Shown: positions 14,563 through 24,623, counted from the stretch's first letter. The stretch is 33,116 nucleotides of DNA from Chitinophagaceae bacterium (GCA_025934485.1 JAICXX010000051.1:1-33116); one strand, 5' to 3'. The notes: a model not told the origin generated them from the sequence alone. A program made the numbers and translations.

Positions 14563-14675
14563 CGTACAATTTTATCGGCTCAAAATTCAACGTTTCCCCC
14601 GTTGCACCCAACCGTTTGTGAAAAATCCATAAATTTTCCGGCGATCACGTCTATCTTTATCTTAATTTTCGCTTT

Positions 14676-15137
14676 ATGAACGACCTTGATGCCATCGACC
14701 TGAAAATTTTAGATCTCTTACAAAAGGACGCTTCACTAACACACAAGGAGATTGCTTTCAAACTGCACAAATCCGTAGCCACCATCCACGACCGGACGCG
14801 GCGGTTGAAACAGGAAGGTTATATTCGGCGCATCGTGGCGATCCTCGACAGAAAAAAGATCGCGAAGGGACTCATCGCTTTTTCCCACGTACTGCTCAAC
14901 GACCATACGGCCAATACGCTAAACACATTCGAACACGAGGTCGCGCAATTTCCCGAGGTGATGGAATGTTTTCAGATGACGGGTACATTCGATTTCATCT
15001 TGCGTATCGCCACGAAGGACATGGAGGAATACCAGCAATTTTACCGGAATAAGCTTGCACGGCTGCCCAATATCTCCACCGTGCAAAGCTTTTTCGTGTT
15101 ATCGGAGACTAAAAGTGATACGGCTTATCCGCTGTAG
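14676..15137 (+). CDS. Lrp/AsnC-family transcriptional regulator
   Basis: A 153-residue regulator with an N-terminal helix-turn-helix (DAIDLKILDLLQKDASLTHKEIA, then SVATIHDRTRRLKQEGYIRR, residues 5-52) and a C-terminal RAM effector domain (about 65-148) that ends with the conserved LPNISTVQSFFVLSE. Such proteins are octamers or dimers sensing amino acids. The 113-base space to the divergent cysteine-synthase-like gene holds weak -7 elements on both strands (TATCTTTA near 14653; TAAAATTG on minus at 14574-14567) but no clear palindrome. Confidence 0.93.
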   Translation: MNDLDAIDLKILDLLQKDASLTHKEIAFKLHKSVATIHDRTRRLKQEGYIRRIVAILDRKKIAKGLIAFSHVLLNDHTANTLNTFEHEVAQFPEVMECFQMTGTFDFILRIATKDMEEYQQFYRNKLARLPNISTVQSFFVLSETKSDTAYPL

Positions 15138-15199
15138 GGGATCGCGGCTTTCGCGCGAGTGGGGTCTAAGCTCGGGGGTTCGCAGTGCGCAGCTACGGC

Positions 15200-18031
15200 T
15201 TACTTCCGGTTCCCATCCGTATCGAGCTCGACGATGGTCAGACCGAGCGTCTGCAGCCCCGGCAGGATCTTCTCCTTATCACCTACCACCAGGATGACCA
15301 TCTGCTCAGGATTCATATAACGGGCCGCGAGGGCATTGATCTCCGCCGTGGGAATCGTCTGCAGGATCTTGTTTTGCTCCCGCACATAATCGGCCTTTAG
15401 TTCATACTCCTGGATATGTTGCAGGAACGAGGCCTTTTGTGGATTGGTCTCGTATTTCAATGCATCGCTTTGCCCGATGGCCTGCTGCATAAAATGAAGC
15501 TCTTCGGCAGTGATCCCATGTTGCGCATATTCGCGGAGATCATGCAGACTTTCCTTCACGGCGCTATCCGTGGAAGCAGCCCGAACCCCCGACTGCATTA
15601 CCCAGTAGCCGCCGTACTCGCCAAATGCGAACCCCGAGAAGGCGCCATAGGTCCAGCCTTTGGCTTCCCGCAGGTCCATGTTGATCCGGCTGTTGAAGCC
15701 GCCGCCGAAATTGTAATTGGCGAGCGCCAGCCGGTATGCGAGACCCGTAGCGTCATAGTCGACCCCCAGGGCATAGCCGATGCGCAGCTCGCTTTGCGCC
15801 GCGTGCGGAACGTCTACGAGATAAAGCACCTTGCCGTCGAAGACGCGGCCCACGGAATCGGCAGCGGGGACGCTCAATGTCTTCGCCGGCCAGCCGTCCA
15901 GGAAGGCCAGCTTCTTTTTCGCCGCATCTTCGCTCACGTCACCTACGACCTGTACCGAGGTCAGCCCGGGCGCGAAATACTGGTCATAGAATTTTTGTAC
16001 ATCGGCCAGCGTGATCCTTGCGATGGTCTTCTCCGTGCCGCCGAGGGCATAGGAACGCACATTGCCGGGTTGATAAAGCAAGTCGCCGAAGATCGCGGAA
16101 GCCAGCGGGGCGGCCTGCGTCTTGCGCTGCTGAAAATCCTGCTCCAGCTGTTTTTTGACGCGCGTCAGCGCCTCTTCCGTGAACTTAGGATGGAACAGCC
16201 GTTCGCGTAACAGGGCCAGCGTGGCATCGAGGTTTCTGCTGAGCGAGAAAACGCCGAAGTCGATGCCCGTGCTTTTTGCCGAAACGGCGATCGTACTGCC
16301 CAGCATATCCAATGCGTCGCTGAAACCTTCGGCCGTGTAATGTTCCGTAGCGTCGCCCAGGAGCTGCGCCACCACCGTCGCCAGACCCGCGTGCGCGGAG
16401 TCCTGCGAAGCCCACAACGCGCCGCCCTTTACGCTGAGATTGATCGTCACCGCGGGGATCTCCCGGGTCTCCGTGCCGATGATCCGCACGCCGTTGGGTG
16501 TCTGGCCGGTATAAAAATCAGGTACCTTAACCTGCACGGGCGGCCCGGCAACCGGGTGGAGATCCCGGTCGAAATTGTCCTTGGGTTTATGATAGACCAG
16601 CCCGGCATAACCATAATCGGGCGCCGTATAATGGGTGCTGTCGACGGTATAATTGTCCGGCGCGGCAGGGGCTACGACGCCGCCTTTAGGCAGGACGCTG
16701 AGGATAACCGATGGCCGGCCTTTGATGTATTCGCGGTACACGCGCATGACATCCTCCTTTGTGACCTGGCGGATGGCCGCGAGGTCCTTGCCGATGCGGT
16801 TAGGATCGCCGGCGAACAGCTCGGAGCTGGATAGCTCGTTGACCTTACCGGCGATGCTGCCGAGTGAGTTGACGAAATCCGATTCACTTTGGCTTTTGAA
16901 ACGCACGAGGTCGTCATCCGTAACGCCGCGACGCTCGAAGGCATCGAGCACCGAGTCGACCTTGCGTTTGACGGCCGCGAGGGTTTGCCCCGGATAAGGC
17001 AGCACCCGGATCGAGATGAGGCCTGCCAGCTCTTCGTTAAGAGAAGACATGTCTTCGCCACCCGCTTCGCGCGTTTTGATGAATGTTTGATAAAGCATCG
17101 ACGATTTCCCTTCGCCGATGATCATCGACAGGGCATCGAGAGCGGCGACATCCTTGTCGTAGCGCTTGACACCCGGGTAGGCGATGTAGAGCAGCGGCAG
17201 ACGGGCATAGTTATCGGTATACGACACATAGCGGTCCGACGTGAGCCTTGGCGCAGGCAGCACCGTCCTGGTCACCTCCGGGCCACGGGGGATCGACCCG
17301 AAATACCTTTCGACCCAGGTCAGGGTTTGTTTGGGATCGATATCGCCGCCAATGGTGAGGGTGGCGTTGTTGGGGCCATACCAGCGAAGAAAGAAGCGTT
17401 TGAGGTCGTCCACCCCTACCCTGTCCAGGTCGCGGACATAACCGATGGTCAGCCACGAATAGGGATGTCCATAGGGATAGATCGCCTTAGCTACGGCCTC
17501 CGATGCGAGACCATAAGGGCGGTTGTCGTAGTTCTGACCCCGCTCATTCTTGACCGTTGCCCGCTGGATCTCGAATTTCCCCGGCGTCACGGCATCGAGC
17601 AGGAAACCCATGCGATCCGACTCCAGCCAAAGCATCTTTTGCAGTTCGTTGGCGGGAACCGTTTCGAAGTAATGGGTCTTATCCTGGTCCGTGGTCCCGT
17701 TCATCGAGCCGCCGGCCGCGTTCACGATCTTGAAGTGCTCGCCGCTCTTCACGTGGTCCGAGCCTTCGAACATCATGTGTTCAAAAAAGTGCGCGAAGCC
17801 CGATTTACCGATCTCCTCGCGGGCGGAGCCGACGTGATATGCGACGTCGACATGCACGATCGGGTCGCTGTGGTCTTCGGTGAGGATCACCGTGAGTCCA
17901 TTGGGGAGCACATACTTTTGGAAAGGGATGACGACCTCACCGGGTTTCCCTTTTACTTCTTCGACTAGTTTCGGTTGCGCCGATGCGGCGACAGACAGGC
18001 AGGCAAAAACAAACGTGCAAATGCTTTTCAT
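15200..18031 (-). CDS. Two-domain M16 (pitrilysin-type) zinc metallopeptidase
   Basis: A 943-residue secreted or periplasmic peptidase with a signal peptide (MKSICTFVFACLSVAASA). The inverted zinc motif is complete: H81-F-F-E84-H85, with the distal zinc ligand probably E163 in KNERGQNY. The second M16 half (about residues 500-940) lacks the zinc motif, as usual, but keeps the substrate-binding region (GGGFNSRINMDLREAKGWTYG). These peptidases clip peptides within a closed chamber. It is a single-gene unit: the upstream 210 bases hold no clear promoter consensus, and OmpA is transcribed separately from behind it. Confidence 0.92.
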   Translation of the reverse strand: MKSICTFVFACLSVAASAQPKLVEEVKGKPGEVVIPFQKYVLPNGLTVILTEDHSDPIVHVDVAYHVGSAREEIGKSGFAHFFEHMMFEGSDHVKSGEHFKIVNAAGGSMNGTTDQDKTHYFETVPANELQKMLWLESDRMGFLLDAVTPGKFEIQRATVKNERGQNYDNRPYGLASEAVAKAIYPYGHPYSWLTIGYVRDLDRVGVDDLKRFFLRWYGPNNATLTIGGDIDPKQTLTWVERYFGSIPRGPEVTRTVLPAPRLTSDRYVSYTDNYARLPLLYIAYPGVKRYDKDVAALDALSMIIGEGKSSMLYQTFIKTREAGGEDMSSLNEELAGLISIRVLPYPGQTLAAVKRKVDSVLDAFERRGVTDDDLVRFKSQSESDFVNSLGSIAGKVNELSSSELFAGDPNRIGKDLAAIRQVTKEDVMRVYREYIKGRPSVILSVLPKGGVVAPAAPDNYTVDSTHYTAPDYGYAGLVYHKPKDNFDRDLHPVAGPPVQVKVPDFYTGQTPNGVRIIGTETREIPAVTINLSVKGGALWASQDSAHAGLATVVAQLLGDATEHYTAEGFSDALDMLGSTIAVSAKSTGIDFGVFSLSRNLDATLALLRERLFHPKFTEEALTRVKKQLEQDFQQRKTQAAPLASAIFGDLLYQPGNVRSYALGGTEKTIARITLADVQKFYDQYFAPGLTSVQVVGDVSEDAAKKKLAFLDGWPAKTLSVPAADSVGRVFDGKVLYLVDVPHAAQSELRIGYALGVDYDATGLAYRLALANYNFGGGFNSRINMDLREAKGWTYGAFSGFAFGEYGGYWVMQSGVRAASTDSAVKESLHDLREYAQHGITAEELHFMQQAIGQSDALKYETNPQKASFLQHIQEYELKADYVREQNKILQTIPTAEINALAARYMNPEQMVILVVGDKEKILPGLQTLGLTIVELDTDGNRK

Positions 18032-18245
18032 ATGCTGTAAAGATGCGGTCGAGGCCGGTGCGATCCAATCAAAAGCTGAAAAGCCGGAAATTTTTTGGCC
18101 TTCACCGCTTTTTTTATTCTTTTTTACGGCAATACCCTTGTTCGTTCCCGCCCGGCCGTAAAATGCGGGGGCGCCGGCAGCCTTGACGGCGATGAAGCAG
18201 GGGGCGACCGGTTGCCGGTTGCAGCATGCGCCGATTGCCGCATCC

Positions 18246-19649
18246 CTACTCCGGCGAGATGACTACGCGGCGGTTCAGATAATTCGCTGCCGGGTCGAAG
18301 TTCGTCGATGGCTGGCCCTCTTTGTCATAGCTGATATCCATGCGGTGGCGGTCGATCCCTTTGTGTTCCAGGTAGCGCGCTACGGCCTTGGCGCGGGACT
18401 GCCCCAGCTTGCTGTCTTCCGGCTGCTGCGCGTCGTCGCAGGTGTAGCCTACGATCGAAATGCGGAGGCCGGGGTGCTGTTGCAGGAGATTAACTGCGTC
18501 GTCGAGGATCTGGTTTTGCGTCCCGGGGATATCTTTTTGGCCGATGAGGCCAAATACCACGGGCCGCTGGAGGATGGTGAGCTCGCTATCGCTGAGGGGG
18601 ACGCCAGCGGGGGGTGGCGTGACCATTTGCGCTTTCTTTCTGGCCCGGGGTGCGGGTTTGGGCTGGGTCGTGCCCTGGGTTTGCGGCTGAGCCTGGGTCT
18701 GCGGCTGAGCCTGGGTCTGCGGCTGGGCCACCGCTTGATCTTTGGAACTGACCACGATCTGGAATGACTGCTGCGTCGTGTCCCGGGCGCTGTGCCGGGC
18801 CGCATGTTTTGCCGGCCTGGCGCCCCAGGTAAGCCTTACCTGCAGCCCGAACGAAAGTAATTTCGGCTGCCCGGCATAGGGTGTGCTGAACACGCCATTG
18901 GTCTTTACGTTGTCGATACCCGAAGAGCTGTAAGTGATCAGGGGCATGGAATCCCTGCCGCTTTTGAGCACTGTAAGGCCATAATCGACATAGACGCCGG
19001 CATAGAACCGGACGCCGGGCGAAATGCCAAAAGAAACGCCTGTTCCTGCGCTGAGGGCCGCGCCGGGTTTGAGCTGCGTGGTCGTGCTGCTTTTCCAGCC
19101 GTTGACCGTACCGAATCCGTGTTTCGGCAGATCCGAGACCGTGAGATCATAATTGGGATAGTAGCCGCTAAGGCTCAGCTGCTGGCTGGAGGCCTTTGTG
19201 GTCGTATTAGCCGGGAGGAACACCTTGCCCCCGGCATCGACGTACCATTGTACCCCGTCGCCATCGGTGTGATATTGTAGCAGCACCGGGATGGTGACCG
19301 CCAGGGTTCGTTGCGTTTCTTTGTAGCCGGAGAGCCGAACATTGTAGAGAAAGGCGTCGCCCCGATCGTCCACCTGCGGATAGGCAAAGGCCATCGAGCT
19401 CGGCAGCGTCGCCTGTGTCCGGTAAAGTCCGGCCGTTATGCCGGTAAGGAGACCCAGACCATTATTGGATAACGGGAAAGTATAATTCAGTCCCAAAGAA
19501 CCGCCCGGGAGCAGTTTGCTTTGGCCGTTCTGCAGCGAATACCGCATCCCCTGCAGCCCGCCGTCGAGCTCAACGCCCAGCTCTTGTGCGCCAGCCAGGC
19601 CAACGATCGCGGTCAAACAGAGGGTCAGTGCGGCAATCTTTCGTATCAT
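18246..19649 (-). CDS. OmpA-family outer membrane protein with N-terminal barrel-like domain
   Basis: A 467-residue protein. It has a signal peptide (MIRKIAALTLCLTAIVGLAGAQ), a barrel-like region of about 270 residues (GGSLGLNYTFPL, LAVTIPVLLQYHT, VRFYAGVYVDYGL, LSFGLQVRLTWG), a Q/P-rich linker of PQTQAQ repeats, and a C-terminal OmpA peptidoglycan-binding domain. In the OmpA domain, ISIVGYTCDD, SRAKAVARYLEHKGI and YLNRRVVI are diagnostic. The start is taken at the ATG at 19649; a TTG two codons upstream is less likely. It begins 33 bases after the stop of a T9SS-exported adhesin, so the two are probably one transcript. It may anchor the outer membrane to peptidoglycan. Confidence 0.88.
   Translation of the reverse strand: MIRKIAALTLCLTAIVGLAGAQELGVELDGGLQGMRYSLQNGQSKLLPGGSLGLNYTFPLSNNGLGLLTGITAGLYRTQATLPSSMAFAYPQVDDRGDAFLYNVRLSGYKETQRTLAVTIPVLLQYHTDGDGVQWYVDAGGKVFLPANTTTKASSQQLSLSGYYPNYDLTVSDLPKHGFGTVNGWKSSTTTQLKPGAALSAGTGVSFGISPGVRFYAGVYVDYGLTVLKSGRDSMPLITYSSSGIDNVKTNGVFSTPYAGQPKLLSFGLQVRLTWGARPAKHAARHSARDTTQQSFQIVVSSKDQAVAQPQTQAQPQTQAQPQTQGTTQPKPAPRARKKAQMVTPPPAGVPLSDSELTILQRPVVFGLIGQKDIPGTQNQILDDAVNLLQQHPGLRISIVGYTCDDAQQPEDSKLGQSRAKAVARYLEHKGIDRHRMDISYDKEGQPSTNFDPAANYLNRRVVISPE
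18682..18729. repeat. 18-bp tandem repeat encoding the PQTQAQ linker
   Basis: Two full copies (18682-18699, 18700-18717) and a partial third (18718-18729) of TGCGGCTGAGCCTGGGTC. Copy changes would lengthen or shorten the OmpA linker by six residues in frame. Confidence 0.75.
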
Positions 19650-19682
19650 GGTCAATGGTCTGCATTTAGAGTTTGTCGTATA

Positions 19683-21290
19683 CTAATTCACCAGCACATT
19701 CGCGCTGGCCTTTTGGCCACCCGCCAGCAGTAGGTTGACAATATAGATGCCGGTTTGGGTGGGCATCGTCACCTGTGTCGACGGCTGAACAGCCGTTACC
19801 TGAGAGCGCACCCTGCCATTGAGGTCTATCACCTGCAAAATGGCGCCCTGCAAGGCCGTGCTGGCATAGTTGCCGGTCACCGTGACCTGCGTCCCAACTT
19901 TCGCGGGATTGGGAAAGACCTTGACAGTTTGGGGCATCGTCGAATCGCCGGTGATGGTGATTGTACAGGTTTGGATCTGCCGGCCGGTTTTATTCGTGGC
20001 CAGCACATAATATTGGCCATCGAGCGAAGGGCTTTCACTATAGTATGCGGTTGTGGCGCCGGGAATGGAATCGCCGTTCTTATACCATTGCCAACTTACG
20101 AAGTCGCCGCTGCTGTTGTCAAAAAAGATCACATCGCTCCAGTGCTGGTTGATGAGCGATTCCGGCTGATAGACTACGGTATCGATCACCGCCGCGGCAG
20201 CGGCGTGGTTGGCGTCTCCCTCCTGCGTGGCGATAACCAGGGAGGTGCCGGGGTTGTGGAGGGTCAGCTGGTTCCCGGTGACCGTGGCGACATTCGCGTT
20301 CGACACTTCGTAGGTCACGGGCAGGCCGCTGCTCGCCGTCGCCGACAGTTGCAGCTGTGTGGCCGTGTTGCAACCCACCACCAGGTTCTGTGTCCAGCTG
20401 ATCTGCTGTTCGGCCTGGGTAATGGTAAGATAGCTGCCTTTGAAAGTAATTTTGTATTTGTCTCCGGCAGTGAGGGTGCCCTGGGTAATGGCATAGCTGC
20501 CCACATTCTCACCAGGGTTCCTGGCGAGGCTGCCGGAAAAGATGCTCGTGGTGGTACCGTTTGGCAGACCCGTTACCGTGTAGGCGAGCTGGGGGTCGGC
20601 CGCGCCGTATTGTTTTGTCTCCGGCTGCGCTGTCACGGTGAGGTTGGTAACCGGAGTACCGCCGCCGCCAGGAGGACCGCTGGCTGGAGTGATGGTGAGT
20701 ATCCCGGGGAGATAGCTGATGTTGTAATTGGGGTCCACGGCGCCGGTGGCCGTAATGGGATAGATACCTGGAAGCGAGGACGCGGTGGCCGTAGTGGTTA
20801 CACTGGGCTGCGCCGTAAGGCTGGAGGCGTTGTCGCCATTCACGAAACCGTTATAAGAAACCGTTAGCGGGGGTACCGGACCACCCTGCGTCATAGTGGC
20901 GCTGGCGGCGGTGATCGTCAGGGAAGCCTGGTAGATATTCAGGGAATAATCCTGGGTCCCGGAGATCGCATCCTTTCCTTTGCCGGCGTCCTTGGCAGTA
21001 ATCGTAAAAGAATACACCCCGGCAGCGGCAGGGGTGCCGGACAGGCCCCCGGTGTTGGAAAGCGACAGGCCGGGCGGCAGGCTGCCGGCAGAAATGCTGT
21101 ATGTATAAGGTGATTTGCCGCCGCTGGCTTTGAAGGTTTGCGCTTTGTAGCTAGCGCCATACTGGCCGGGCGGGATTATCGAGGGAGAGATAGTCAATTT
21201 GTGTGACTGAGCCCGGACCGGCTGGCCGGCGAGCAGGATACAGTAGGTTATTAGCATTACGGTTGCCAGGCCGGACGTCAATTTTCGCAT
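19683..21290 (-). CDS. Surface protein with Ig-like and MBG domains and a T9SS C-terminal sorting domain
   Basis: A 535-residue secreted protein. After a signal peptide ([28 protein letters not shown]) come a putative-Ig domain ([18 protein letters not shown]...[14 protein letters not shown]), two MBG-type beta-grasp repeats ([14 protein letters not shown]... and [17 protein letters not shown]..., each ending in LTIT), an Ig-like segment, and a type A type IX sorting domain ([16 protein letters not shown]...[12 protein letters not shown]). The product should cross the outer membrane by the T9SS and stay on the surface or be released. The ATG at 21290 is preferred over one seven codons upstream because it starts the signal peptide. 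It is upstream of, and probably co-transcribed with, the OmpA gene. Confidence 0.87.
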   Translation of the reverse strand: MRKLTSGLATVMLITYCILLAGQPVRAQSHKLTISPSIIPPGQYGASYKAQTFKASGGKSPYTYSISAGSLPPGLSLSNTGGLSGTPAAAGVYSFTITAKDAGKGKDAISGTQDYSLNIYQASLTITAASATMTQGGPVPPLTVSYNGFVNGDNASSLTAQPSVTTTATASSLPGIYPITATGAVDPNYNISYLPGILTITPASGPPGGGGTPVTNLTVTAQPETKQYGAADPQLAYTVTGLPNGTTTSIFSGSLARNPGENVGSYAITQGTLTAGDKYKITFKGSYLTITQAEQQISWTQNLVVGCNTATQLQLSATASSGLPVTYEVSNANVATVTGNQLTLHNPGTSLVIATQEGDANHAAAAAVIDTVVYQPESLINQHWSDVIFFDNSSGDFVSWQWYKNGDSIPGATTAYYSESPSLDGQYYVLATNKTGRQIQTCTITITGDSTMPQTVKVFPNPAKVGTQVTVTGNYASTALQGAILQVIDLNGRVRSQVTAVQPSTQVTMPTQTGIYIVNLLLAGGQKASANVLVN

Positions 21291-21530
21291 ATGAACAGAT
21301 AGATTTGGCACAGGTAGGGTAATGAGTATTTCCTGTTGCTATGCAATTTACGTTCCAGGCGCCGGACTGGTTTTTGAGAATGACTATTTTTTACGAAACC
21401 GTAATACATGGCCCCCAAATTGAGGCGGTGGTCGCGGCGGAGATGCGCGCAGGGACGGTCGCGGGTCCGGTGGCAACCGGTGGGGGTTCTATCCCGGCGG
21501 GTTCCTGGTCTCCATTACCAAGCGAATTTT

Positions 21531-23837
21531 TTAGAAGAACACCCCAAACTTCAACTTCGCAAAGAACGGGGTTCCCGGCGTAAAGCTGATACCATCCACA
21601 GGGGCAGCCTCACCGCGCATCCGCGAGATGGTCTCGAACTGCGCCTCGCGCCATGCGGTATTCAGCAGATTTTGTATCCCGAGCCCCACTTCCCATCGCC
21701 GTTGTGTATAGCCAGCCGCGAGATCGGTCATGAAATAACCCTGCGCAACCAGCGTACCGGTCGCATTCGCCGGCCGGTCTTTCATATACCGATAGCTTAC
21801 CGCTGCGCTCCAGCCCCCGGGCAGCTTGACGTCAAGCCCGCCGGTGCTGCAAAAGGGTACGGCCAGGGGCAGATAGTTTTGCCCCTTCGCCGCTTGCAGA
21901 TCACGCGCCCGGCAAAAGTCGAGGTCTACGTTGCCGAAGAGCCAGGGTGCGAACTGATAGCGCAGCGACAGGTCGATGCCTTTGCGCAAGGTCTTATCGC
22001 CCGGGTCCATGGTCCCCTCGTCCGCATCGTAGGTAAACTCCTGCCGCAGATACAGCGTCCATACCGCTGCATTGACGATCAACTTCGGGAACGGTTTCCA
22101 GTTCATGCCCAGATCCGCACCATAGGCTGCCGGCAGGATGTCCAGCCCGCGGTTAGCCACCACCACCCGCGCATCGTTCGAATGAAACCCTTTCCCCGTT
22201 TTCAGATAGAACTGGAGCGTGGGGTTCCATGTATAGGAGATATTGAGCTTGGGGCTGGCCATCAATTTATTACGGTCCGGCTGCAGCGGGTTCACAAGGT
22301 CCCAGTAGCGGAAGCCTAGCCAGTCCAGCCGGACTCCGCCGTTGATCTGCCATTTCCCCCGATGATAGTTCTCGTCGACATAGCCGTTAAGCGCATACTC
22401 CCGCGGCCAGCCGGCCTGCAAGGTATCGAGCACTTTGTTTTGGCCGATCGTGTGATCGAGCGAGCCCGGCCCGATCCAATTCGCCTGGGCGTTGATGCCG
22501 ATGGCCGTTTGTAGATCCCCGCCCTTGATGAAATAACTGTGCCTGGTCAGCCGGCCGCCATAACCGGCGAGATCGCGTCGTTCCTGCTGCAGAAGCTGGT
22601 CGCCGTGTACGCTGTCTTCCGCAAAAAATGTCGGATCGTAATGCAGGGTAAAATAATAATGCGCATAGTATGCCTGATTTTCGAGGTACCACTCGTGGCC
22701 GAGATCGGTCCTCGCTTTGACGATCATCGTCGTGCGACCCGTGTTTCCGCCCTGCGTGCTGTCGATATACCCCCATCGACGAATCAGTCCCGCCGTTACC
22801 GCGCGGCCGGGGATCTCACCGGAAGAACGCCAGCGGCTTTCGAAGGTTGAAAAAGTGGCGGTGAGTTTCGTGCGGGGTGACAGCAATACATTGTACTTCC
22901 CGAAAAGGTTCAGGCGCCGGAAATGCTGCGCCCAGTCGAAAGGGCCATCCGTATAAGCCGCTTCACCTGCCAGATAGGCGCTCTCACCACGTGCCAACGC
23001 GCGACCGGTCAATAGATCTACTTTTGCCATCGCCCGTCCGGTGTTGAACTGGCCGCCTTCCACCTTCACCTCGCTTTTATCGAGCACGTCGGCGGTCCGG
23101 AACGCGACATAACCCGCCGTGGTGAAATCGCCACGGTCAGCGTAATAAGGCCCCTTGCCGTAATCCAAGTGTGTCACCAGCTCGGGTATCAGGAAATGAA
23201 GATCGGCGAAACCCTGTCCATGAATATGCGACACGAGATTCACCGGCATCCCATCCACCGACACGTTGACATCCGTGCCATGATCCGCGTCGAATCCGCG
23301 GAAAAAGATATGCTCAGCCAGTCCGCCGCCCTGGTGCTGACTGAGAAATAAACCCGGCACCAGCTGCATCAGGTCCTGCGCCGAATTCAGGGGTCGCAGC
23401 CTCAGATCCACAGCGCTGATCGTATGAAAGGAGGCATGCGCCGCCCCCGGCACGATGGTCACCGTCCGCAGGTCGACGAGCTGCCGCTCCATCTGCAGCT
23501 CCATGCCTTGCCGGCACGCGCCACGAGTGCAGCAATCTTCACCTGCACAGCATTGCACGGCACAAAGACAAACGGTCCGATAGCCTACATACGAGACGAC
23601 CAACGAATCGCCCGGATGCTTTACCGGAAGTCGAAAATTTCCCTGAATATCCGAAAGGGTGGATTTTCCATTTTGGACGCGGATCACCGCATTTTCAAGG
23701 GGCTCCTGCGTTTGGCGGTCTATGATCCGGCCCTGAACGGTCAATTGCGGCCGGGCTGGTAGCTGGGCACGCAACGGTAACTGTGCCAGCAGCAATTGCA
23801 TCGGCAAGAGCGCCCATAACGGCCAGTAGTGCTTCAT
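21531..23837 (-). CDS. TonB-dependent receptor with Cys-rich insert at the end of the nos operon (candidate NosA-like copper importer)
   Basis: A 768-residue outer membrane receptor. It has a signal peptide, a CarboxypepD_reg-like domain (LTVQGRIIDRQTQEPLENAVIRV, residues 32-54), a plug (DLRLRPLNSAQDLMQLVPGLFL...VNVSVDGMPV) and a 22-strand-type barrel ending in FAKLKFGVFF. Between the first domain and the plug lie seven cysteines in 19 residues (C90, C92, C96, C97, C102, C103, C108), where typical members have none. The plug also has a VSHIHGQGFADLHFL stretch. The gene starts 12 bases after nosY on the same strand, so it is in the nos transcript. Pseudomonas NosA/OprC is a TonB-dependent copper protein needed for NosZ. 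I infer copper uptake; direct homology to NosA is not evident. Confidence 0.85.
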   Translation of the reverse strand: MKHYWPLWALLPMQLLLAQLPLRAQLPARPQLTVQGRIIDRQTQEPLENAVIRVQNGKSTLSDIQGNFRLPVKHPGDSLVVSYVGYRTVCLCAVQCCAGEDCCTRGACRQGMELQMERQLVDLRTVTIVPGAAHASFHTISAVDLRLRPLNSAQDLMQLVPGLFLSQHQGGGLAEHIFFRGFDADHGTDVNVSVDGMPVNLVSHIHGQGFADLHFLIPELVTHLDYGKGPYYADRGDFTTAGYVAFRTADVLDKSEVKVEGGQFNTGRAMAKVDLLTGRALARGESAYLAGEAAYTDGPFDWAQHFRRLNLFGKYNVLLSPRTKLTATFSTFESRWRSSGEIPGRAVTAGLIRRWGYIDSTQGGNTGRTTMIVKARTDLGHEWYLENQAYYAHYYFTLHYDPTFFAEDSVHGDQLLQQERRDLAGYGGRLTRHSYFIKGGDLQTAIGINAQANWIGPGSLDHTIGQNKVLDTLQAGWPREYALNGYVDENYHRGKWQINGGVRLDWLGFRYWDLVNPLQPDRNKLMASPKLNISYTWNPTLQFYLKTGKGFHSNDARVVVANRGLDILPAAYGADLGMNWKPFPKLIVNAAVWTLYLRQEFTYDADEGTMDPGDKTLRKGIDLSLRYQFAPWLFGNVDLDFCRARDLQAAKGQNYLPLAVPFCSTGGLDVKLPGGWSAAVSYRYMKDRPANATGTLVAQGYFMTDLAAGYTQRRWEVGLGIQNLLNTAWREAQFETISRMRGEAAPVDGISFTPGTPFFAKLKFGVFF

Positions 23838-23849
23838 TTCGTGTTGGGA

Positions 23850-24623
23850 TTAAAGATCTTTATGATTGAAGCGCCGTAGCGCTGCCCATAGCGGAACCAT
23901 CGTCCACAGCAGCAGTAGTCCGAAGGCGAGCAAGGTGCCGCCCGCGCTCCCGAAGAATTCCTGGAAGACGGCACCGGTGTAGCCCATCATTGCGGAGCTA
24001 TCCAGTCGCAGCAGCAACATGATCCGCGCAAGATCGATGGGGTTCAAGGCGCCCAACACGATGGAAGGTTTCTCCAACGGATAATCGCTGAACTGAAACA
24101 GGAGGAAGAGCACCAGCCCGTCGTATAACAACGAAAAATAGAACCAGGCGAGGATGGCCATTCCAATGCCGCGGGTCTTGTCGCGCATGCGTACCGACCC
24201 CAGGATCGCCAATGCGGCGAAGATCACCGTCAGCAAACAGCCGATCATCACCAGCAATGCCGCCGTGCTACTGTGATCCATCAAGAGCAGCGGCAGACCC
24301 ACGCCGATAGCAAAAGCAATCAACAGCGACAGGGTGAGCCCGGCATAGATGCTAAGGAGGATCGAGGTGCGCCTGATGGGCTGACAGACCAGCAGTTCGA
24401 TGAACTCCACCGAATTGTAATAGTAGATCGTCGAGAAGATGATACTCACCAGCGGAAGGACGATCAGCACGATGTTCAGCAGACTCAGCAGCACCTTGGT
24501 TTCGTTATCCCCCAGCAGCAGCATCGTCATGGTGATGGCGAAAAGCAACAGCGTATAGCTGATCAGGATCTTATTCCGCAGAATGTCCAGCAGGACGTAT
24601 TTGACGATCTTTTTCATAATCAT
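23850..24623 (-). CDS. nosY: NosY, ABC-2-type membrane component of the Nos maturation transporter
   Basis: A 257-residue polytopic inner membrane protein with about six hydrophobic helices. SVEFIELLVCQPIRRTSILLS (residues 72-92) is the amphipathic coupling region typical of NosY. With NosF it forms the ABC unit that feeds sulfur or copper for the CuZ centre through NosD. The ATG at 24623 overlaps the NosF stop by four bases (ATGA), and a second ATG lies two codons on. The downstream TonB receptor gene follows after 12 bases. Confidence 0.9.
   Translation of the reverse strand: MIMKKIVKYVLLDILRNKILISYTLLLFAITMTMLLLGDNETKVLLSLLNIVLIVLPLVSIIFSTIYYYNSVEFIELLVCQPIRRTSILLSIYAGLTLSLLIAFAIGVGLPLLLMDHSSTAALLVMIGCLLTVIFAALAILGSVRMRDKTRGIGMAILAWFYFSLLYDGLVLFLLFQFSDYPLEKPSIVLGALNPIDLARIMLLLRLDSSAMMGYTGAVFQEFFGSAGGTLLAFGLLLLWTMVPLWAALRRFNHKDL

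Noticed and set aside
16889..17968. A 359-codon plus-strand frame inside the M16 peptidase
   Set aside because: It is a shadow of the peptidase gene, which has a complete zinc motif and signal peptide on the other strand.
18032..18245. Candidate terminator or small gene between OmpA and the M16 peptidase
   Set aside because: The T-rich stretch near 18105-18135 is not preceded by a GC stem on either strand, and the short ORFs there lack support.
19755..20867. A 370-codon plus-strand frame inside the adhesin gene
   Set aside because: It is antisense to recognisable Ig, MBG and T9SS domains and has no credible protein features.
21291..21530. Search for a promoter or small gene between the TonB receptor and the adhesin
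   Set aside because: No TAnnTTTG element with a spaced TTG, palindrome, terminator or convincing ORF was seen in these 240 bases.
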